Part shown: positions 6,210-10,454 of the stretch, piece after piece
Layout of the letters: each line of letters starts with the position of its first letter
Numbering within the stretch: the first letter of the stretch is position 1
NCBI GenBank assembly: GCA_964353355.1
Contig: CAYGVT010000011.1
Span: 1-10,454, forward strand
Length of the DNA stretch: 10,454 nt
DNA from: CAYGVT01 sp964353355
GTDB lineage: Archaea; Thermoplasmatota; DTKX01; GCA-020343715
Direction: 5' to 3'
The notes under the pieces: model-generated
Database searches by the model: none
What the model saw: the letters and a program-made list of their open reading frames with translations, nothing else
Told to the model about the DNA's origin: nothing
Translations under genes and position numbers: made by a program

Positions 6210-9200
6210 TCACCTGTACTCGTCCCACGCCTTGATCAGAAGGGCGGACTCGCCCGTCCACGCCAGGGCCTGGATGAATGCCCTCGCGAGCTGGACGTTC
6301 GCGAGGAGCGGCACCCCCATCGACGCCGCGTACCGCCGCACCGCGGAGGAGACGTCATCGCTCGTCCTCGAGTAGCCCTCGGGGATGGAGATGACCAGGT
6401 CGAACGCGCCCTTGGCCATGAGCGTGCCGACGTTGGGCTCGCCGGTCTCGTGGATCTTGTGCACCAGCGTCGATGACACGCCCTCCGCCTGGTAGAAATC
6501 GCGAGTATGCTCTGTCATGTAAAGAGGGAGCCCGAGCATCGCTAGCTCCTTGACGGCGTCGAGGAGCCTGTACCGGTTGTCGTCCCCGTTGACGGTCACG
6601 AGCACGCCCTTCCTGGGCAGCACGAAGTCGGTCGCGAGGAGGCCCTTCAGGATGGCCTCGTCGAGGCTCTCCCCGAAAGTGCCCACCTCCCCCGTGGAGG
6701 CCATCTCCACCGAGGGGAGCGGGTCGGTCCCGCGCAGCCTCGAGTACGAGAACTGGGGGGCCTTCACCGCGACGTAGTCGAGCTCGAGCGCGCTCGGGTG
6801 CACATCGGGCACGTCCTCGCCAAGCATCACGCGCGTGGCGTGGCGGGCGAAGTCCATCTTGAGCGTCTTGGAGACGAACGGCACGGACCTCGACGCGCGC
6901 AGATTGCACTCGATGACCATGATGCGGTTCTCGCGCGCGAGGAACTGGATGTTCATGGGCCCGGTGACGCGCAGCGCCTGGGCTATCTCCCTGGTGATGG
7001 ACTTCACGCGACGCACCGTCTCCAGGTACGTCCGCTGGGGCGGGAGGACCATCGTCGCGTCGCCCGAGTGCACGCCGGCGTTCTCGATGTGCTCCACGAC
7101 CGCCCACACCAGCAGGCGGCCGTCGCGTGCGACGGCGTCGATCTCGATCTCCTTGGTGTTCTCGAAGTACTTCGAGACCACGACGGGGTGGTCCTCGGCG
7201 ACCTTGGCGGCGCGGCCGAGGCAGTAGAACAGGTCGTCGTCGTTGAACGCGACGGACATGGCCGCGCCCGACAGCACGTACGAGGGTCGCACGAGCACGG
7301 GGTAGCCCACCGCCTTGGCGAACTTCTGCGCGCCCTCGATGGAGGACGCCTCCGTCCACGGGGGCTGGTCGACGCCGAGGCGGTCCAGCAGCCCCGAGAA
7401 CCGGTGACGGTCCTCCGCGCGGTCGATGTCGTCCGCGTGCGTGCCCAGTATGCGCATGCCGGCCTGATGGCACCTGGACGCCAGGTTGTTGGGGATCTGG
7501 CCCCCGAAGGACACCAGGACACCGTCAGGCCGCTCGAGCTCGTAGATGTCCTGCACGCGCTCGAACGAGAGCTCCTCGAAGTAGAGCCTGTCGCAGTTGT
7601 CGAAGTCCGTCGAGACCGTCTCGGGGTTGTAGTTGACCATGATGGTCTCGTAGCCGGCCTCGCGCGCAGTGCGCACGGCCTGCACGCAGCACCAGTCGAA
7701 CTCGACCGAGGAGCCGATGCGGTAGGCACCGGAGCCCAGCGCCATCACGGAGCGCCGGCGGGGGAACACGACGTCGTGCGCGTCGCCCTCGTAGGTCATG
7801 TAGAGGTAGTTGGTGCGGGCGGGGAACTCGGCCGCGAGCGTGTCTATCTGCCTGACAACGGGCAGAACGCCCAGTCGCTTGCGCTCGGCGCGGACCTCGG
7901 CCTCCGTCCTCCCCGTGAGCTTCCCCAGCTGGTGGTCAGAGAAGCCCATCCGCTTGGCGCGGGCCATGGCGGCGCGGTCGAGGGGGGCGGGGCCCCTGAG
8001 CTCGGACGCGAGCTGCACGACGGCCCTGATGCGCTCCAGGAACCAAGGGTCGATGGCGGTGCTCGCGTAGAGCTCCTCGATGCTCGCGCCGTCCGCGAGC
8101 GCCTCCGCGACCTGCAGTATGCGCGAGTCCGTGGGCGTGGCGCACTCCTTGCGCGGCTCCTCGGACGCGAGGCCGTCGTTGGCCACCAGGCCGTGGATGC
8201 CCACCTGGAGCATCCGCAGCGCCTTCTGCAGCGCCTCCTCGAAGTTCCGGCCGATGGCCATGACCTCGCCGACGGACTTCATCTCGGAGCCGATCTTCTT
8301 GCTCACCTGGGGGAACTTCTGCAAGTCCCATCGGGGGACCTTGACCACGACGTAGTCGAGCGCGGGCTCGAAGCACGCGCACGTCCGCTGCGTCACCGCG
8401 TTGGGCAGCTCCGGCAGCGTGTAGCCCAGCGCGAGCTTGGTCGCGACGTAGGCCAGGGGGTAGCCGGTCGCCTTGGACGCGAGCGCGGAGCTGCGGCTGA
8501 GGCGGGCGTTGACCTCGATGACGCGGTACCGGGTGGATCGCGGGTCCAGGGCGAACTGGACGTTGCACTCGCCCACGATGCCCAGGTGCCGGACGATGGC
8601 GATGGAGGCCGACCTGAGCATGTGGTACTCATCGTCGGAGAGGGTCTGCGAGGGCGCGACGACGATGCTCTCGCCCGTGTGGATGCCGAGCGGGTCCACG
8701 TTCTCCATGTTGCAGACGGTTATGCAGTTGTCGGCCGAGTCGCGCACGACCTCGTACTCGACCTCCTTCCAGCCGCCCAGGTACTCCTCGATGAGCAGCT
8801 GTTCGCTGCGCGCGAGCGCGCGCGTCGCGATATCGGCAAGCTCGGCGGCGTCGCGGGCCACGCCAGAGCCCTGGCCGCCCAGCGCGAAGGCGGCACGGGC
8901 CATGACCGGGTAGCCGATGGAATCGGCCGCCCTCATCGCCGCGTCCACCGAGGTCGTCGGGACGCTCTTGGGCACGGGGATGCCGATCTCCGTCAGGCGC
9001 TCGACGAACCTCTGCCGGTCCTCGGTGTCCTCGATGCTCCTCACAGGCGTGCCCAGGACCTTGACGCCGTGCTCCTGCAGCACGCCCTCCCGGGCCAGGG
9101 CGACGCCGCAGTTGAGGGCCGTCTGCCCTCCGAACGCCAGCAGGATGGCCTCGGGCTGCTCCCTCGCGATGACGCGCGCGACGAACGCCGGCGTCACAGG

Positions 9201-9410
9201 CAGGAAGTAGACGCGGTCGGCCACGCCCTCCGAGGTCTGGACGGTCGCGATGTTGGGGTTGATGAGGACGGTCGCCACGCCCTCCTCCTTGAGCGCCTTG
9301 AGCGCCTGCGTGCCCGAGTAGTCGAACTCGCCAGCCTGCCCGATGCGCAGAGCGCCCGAGCCGAGGAGCAGCACCTTCTTGGGGAGCCTGCTAGGGGGCG
9401 TGGCGACCAC
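6210..9410 (-). CDS. carB: Carbamoyl-phosphate synthase large subunit, CAD-like
   Basis: Makes carbamoyl phosphate from bicarbonate, two ATP and the ammonia passed from CarA, for the pyrimidine and arginine pathways. The protein is a single chain of 1066 residues (E. coli CarB has 1073), not split as in some archaea. Order: an N-terminal biotin-carboxylase-like fold and first ATP-grasp (about 1-405), with GQAGEFDYSGTQ near 24-35; an oligomerisation domain (to about 550); a second ATP-grasp half beginning near 555 with GSGAYRIGSSVEFDW; and an MGS-like allosteric domain from about 930 with GVLVTVNGDD. Sequence blocks such as ARAAFALGG, VCNMENVDPLGIHTGESIVV and VEFDW match the eukaryotic CAD synthetase much better than E. 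coli. The start is taken as GTG 9410, 13 codons before KVLLLGSG; it overlaps carA by 20 bases. The frame continues upstream to 9848 only as a shadow of carA. Confidence 0.96.
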   Translation of the reverse strand: MVATPPSRLPKKVLLLGSGALRIGQAGEFDYSGTQALKALKEEGVATVLINPNIATVQTSEGVADRVYFLPVTPAFVARVIAREQPEAILLAFGGQTALNCGVALAREGVLQEHGVKVLGTPVRSIEDTEDRQRFVERLTEIGIPVPKSVPTTSVDAAMRAADSIGYPVMARAAFALGGQGSGVARDAAELADIATRALARSEQLLIEEYLGGWKEVEYEVVRDSADNCITVCNMENVDPLGIHTGESIVVAPSQTLSDDEYHMLRSASIAIVRHLGIVGECNVQFALDPRSTRYRVIEVNARLSRSSALASKATGYPLAYVATKLALGYTLPELPNAVTQRTCACFEPALDYVVVKVPRWDLQKFPQVSKKIGSEMKSVGEVMAIGRNFEEALQKALRMLQVGIHGLVANDGLASEEPRKECATPTDSRILQVAEALADGASIEELYASTAIDPWFLERIRAVVQLASELRGPAPLDRAAMARAKRMGFSDHQLGKLTGRTEAEVRAERKRLGVLPVVRQIDTLAAEFPARTNYLYMTYEGDAHDVVFPRRRSVMALGSGAYRIGSSVEFDWCCVQAVRTAREAGYETIMVNYNPETVSTDFDNCDRLYFEELSFERVQDIYELERPDGVLVSFGGQIPNNLASRCHQAGMRILGTHADDIDRAEDRHRFSGLLDRLGVDQPPWTEASSIEGAQKFAKAVGYPVLVRPSYVLSGAAMSVAFNDDDLFYCLGRAAKVAEDHPVVVSKYFENTKEIEIDAVARDGRLLVWAVVEHIENAGVHSGDATMVLPPQRTYLETVRRVKSITREIAQALRVTGPMNIQFLARENRIMVIECNLRASRSVPFVSKTLKMDFARHATRVMLGEDVPDVHPSALELDYVAVKAPQFSYSRLRGTDPLPSVEMASTGEVGTFGESLDEAILKGLLATDFVLPRKGVLVTVNGDDNRYRLLDAVKELAMLGLPLYMTEHTRDFYQAEGVSSTLVHKIHETGEPNVGTLMAKGAFDLVISIPEGYSRTSDDVSSAVRRYAASMGVPLLANVQLARAFIQALAWTGESALLIKAWDEYR

Positions 9411-10454
9411 CTCCCTGCCCCCGCCCCTTGACCATCGCGGCGAACCGGTCGAAGAGCCCCTCGGCGTCCCGTGGACCTGGGCGCGCCTCGGGATGGAACT
9501 GGACCGCGAACGCGCCCCCGTCCTTGCGGCGCACGCCCTCGCACGTGCCGTCGTTGGCGTTGACGAAGGACACCTCCCACTCGGGAGGGAGGCTCTGCGG
9601 GTCCACCGCGTAGCCGTGGTTCTGCGAGGTAATATGGCACCTGCCCGTCCCGAGCTCGAGCGCGGGCTGGTTCTGCCCGCGGTGGCCGTAGGGGAGCTTG
9701 AACGTCTTCCCCCCCGCGGCGAGGCCGAGCATCTGGCAGCCAAGGCAGACGCCCATGGTGGGCACGCCGGCCTCCATGACGCCGCGGATGTTGGCCGCCG
9801 TTTGCCTGTAGTTCGCAGGGTCGCCCGGGCCGTTGGCGATGAGGACACCCGCGGGCTCGACGCCCATCGGGTCGTCGCGGTAGGGCAGGCGGACGACCTC
9901 GAGGCCCCTCGCGATCATCGCCCGGACGATGCTCGTCTTCACGCCCGCGTCGACCACCGCCACGCGAGGGCCAGCCCCCCCGTTGTAGGTGATGGGCTCC
10001 TTGCACGACACCTCTGCCGCCAGGTCGCGCACGTTGGGGTCCTCGAACGCGACCGTCTCGCCCTCGTGCAGGATGCGACCCGGCATGACCCCGCGGGCCC
10101 GGAGGCGCTTGGTCAGGGTGCGCGTGTCGACGCCGGTGACGCCGGGCACGTCCTGGGAGTCGAGCCACTCATGGAGCGAGCGCACGGCGTCGTGGTGCGA
10201 GTAGTAGTGCGAGAGCCGGGACACGACCAGTCCCGCGACTTGGATGCGGTCGGACTCGAAGTGCTTGGGCAGCCCGTGCTCGTCCACCCCATCGGCGGGC
10301 ACGCCGTAGTTGCCCACCAGGGGATAGGTGAGGACGAGGATCTGGCCGCGGTAGGAGGGGTCGGTGAGCGTCTCCACGTAGCCGACCATGCCCGTGTTGA
10401 AGACGACCTCGCCGGCGATGGGACGCGGCGCGCCGAAGGCCTCGCCTGAGAACG
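9391..10454 (-). CDS. carA: Carbamoyl-phosphate synthase small subunit, 5' end outside window
   Basis: Glutaminase subunit that releases ammonia from glutamine and channels it to CarB. The frame is open to the window edge; the part visible before the first internal ATG (10389) reads FSGEAFGAPRPIAGEVVFNTG, a conserved CarA block, so the true start lies beyond 10454 and roughly 15-20 residues are missing. Counted from M at 10389, the N-terminal CarA domain runs to about 135. The class I amidotransferase domain follows, with nucleophile C205 in GVCLGCQ, and H289 and E291 in QFHPEA completing the triad. The residue three after the nucleophile is cysteine instead of the common histidine or asparagine. 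Blocks such as ILVLTYPLVGNYGVP and GVDTRTLTKRLR match the small-subunit part of eukaryotic CAD closely. The gene ends in GRHAP and TAG, 20 bases inside carB; the two form an operon whose promoter is off the window. Confidence 0.95.
   Translation of the reverse strand, partial: FSGEAFGAPRPIAGEVVFNTGMVGYVETLTDPSYRGQILVLTYPLVGNYGVPADGVDEHGLPKHFESDRIQVAGLVVSRLSHYYSHHDAVRSLHEWLDSQDVPGVTGVDTRTLTKRLRARGVMPGRILHEGETVAFEDPNVRDLAAEVSCKEPITYNGGAGPRVAVVDAGVKTSIVRAMIARGLEVVRLPYRDDPMGVEPAGVLIANGPGDPANYRQTAANIRGVMEAGVPTMGVCLGCQMLGLAAGGKTFKLPYGHRGQNQPALELGTGRCHITSQNHGYAVDPQSLPPEWEVSFVNANDGTCEGVRRKDGGAFAVQFHPEARPGPRDAEGLFDRFAAMVKGRGQGGGRHAP

Noticed and set aside
8805..8832. Alternating GC run (gcgcgagcgcgcgcg) as a possible structural element
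   Set aside because: It codes for ordinary CarB residues (Arg-Ala-Leu-Ala-Arg) in a G+C-rich gene; codon bias explains it.
6798..9431. Very long plus-strand open frame opposite carB
   Set aside because: It mirrors carB, which is certain. Its composition (His, Arg, Ala, Asp, Val-rich, no domain) is what the complement of G+C-rich codons gives.
9411..9848. Upstream extension of the carB frame
   Set aside because: These 146 codons lie entirely within carA in another frame, are Arg/Ser-rich, and precede the normal CarB N-terminus.
1..10454. CRISPR array, insertion sequence, attachment site or defence system
   Set aside because: I found no regularly spaced repeats, transposase or integrase motifs, terminal inverted repeats or tRNA-flanked ends; every larger stretch is explained by housekeeping or membrane genes.

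Overview
The window is a G+C-rich stretch with strong G/C preference at third codon positions. It looks archaeal. Several genes sit just downstream of archaeal-type TATA boxes in otherwise G+C-rich DNA, at 931-937, 3156-3163, 4237-4244 and 4295-4302. At least one of these probably gives a nearly leaderless mRNA. The gene content fits too: an archaeal-type TctA-like permease alone, small zinc-ribbon proteins, a permease with a sequon-rich outer domain, and a CAD-like CarAB. My best guess is a G+C-rich member of the Thermoplasmatota, but this is inference without a database search.

Layout. Positions 1-224 hold no gene I can support. A CPBP-like membrane protein with an altered first motif (225-869, +) is followed, behind its own TATA box, by a two-gene ABC-2 exporter: an ATPase (1011-2015, +) and a permease (2012-3148, +) joined by an ATGA overlap. 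A Nudix hydrolase (3192-3692, +) follows, with a promoter-like AT-rich inverted repeat in front of it. Facing it on the minus strand is a two-gene operon of small zinc-ribbon proteins (4203-4012 and 4019-3729), whose reading frames overlap by 8 bases. That operon is divergent from a 448-residue TctA/COG1784-like polytopic membrane protein (4326-5672, +). A small DUF457/YdjM-like membrane protein (6165-5755, -) then converges on the TctA-like gene.

The right third is the carbamoyl-phosphate synthetase operon on the minus strand: carA (running off the right edge, ending at 9391) and carB (9410-6210), overlapping by 20 bases. Together they make a glutamine-dependent enzyme that feeds pyrimidine and arginine synthesis. 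Both subunits carry sequence blocks much closer to the CPSase part of eukaryotic CAD than to E. coli CarAB. The small membrane-protein gene lies 44 bases after carB and may share its transcript.

The window is mostly ordinary chromosomal gene content. I see no mobile element, CRISPR array, tRNA or rRNA. The points most worth a second look are the fibronectin-III-like, sequon-rich domain between the first two membrane helices of the ABC permease, the altered CPBP motif, the coupled zinc-ribbon pair and the CAD-like CPSase.
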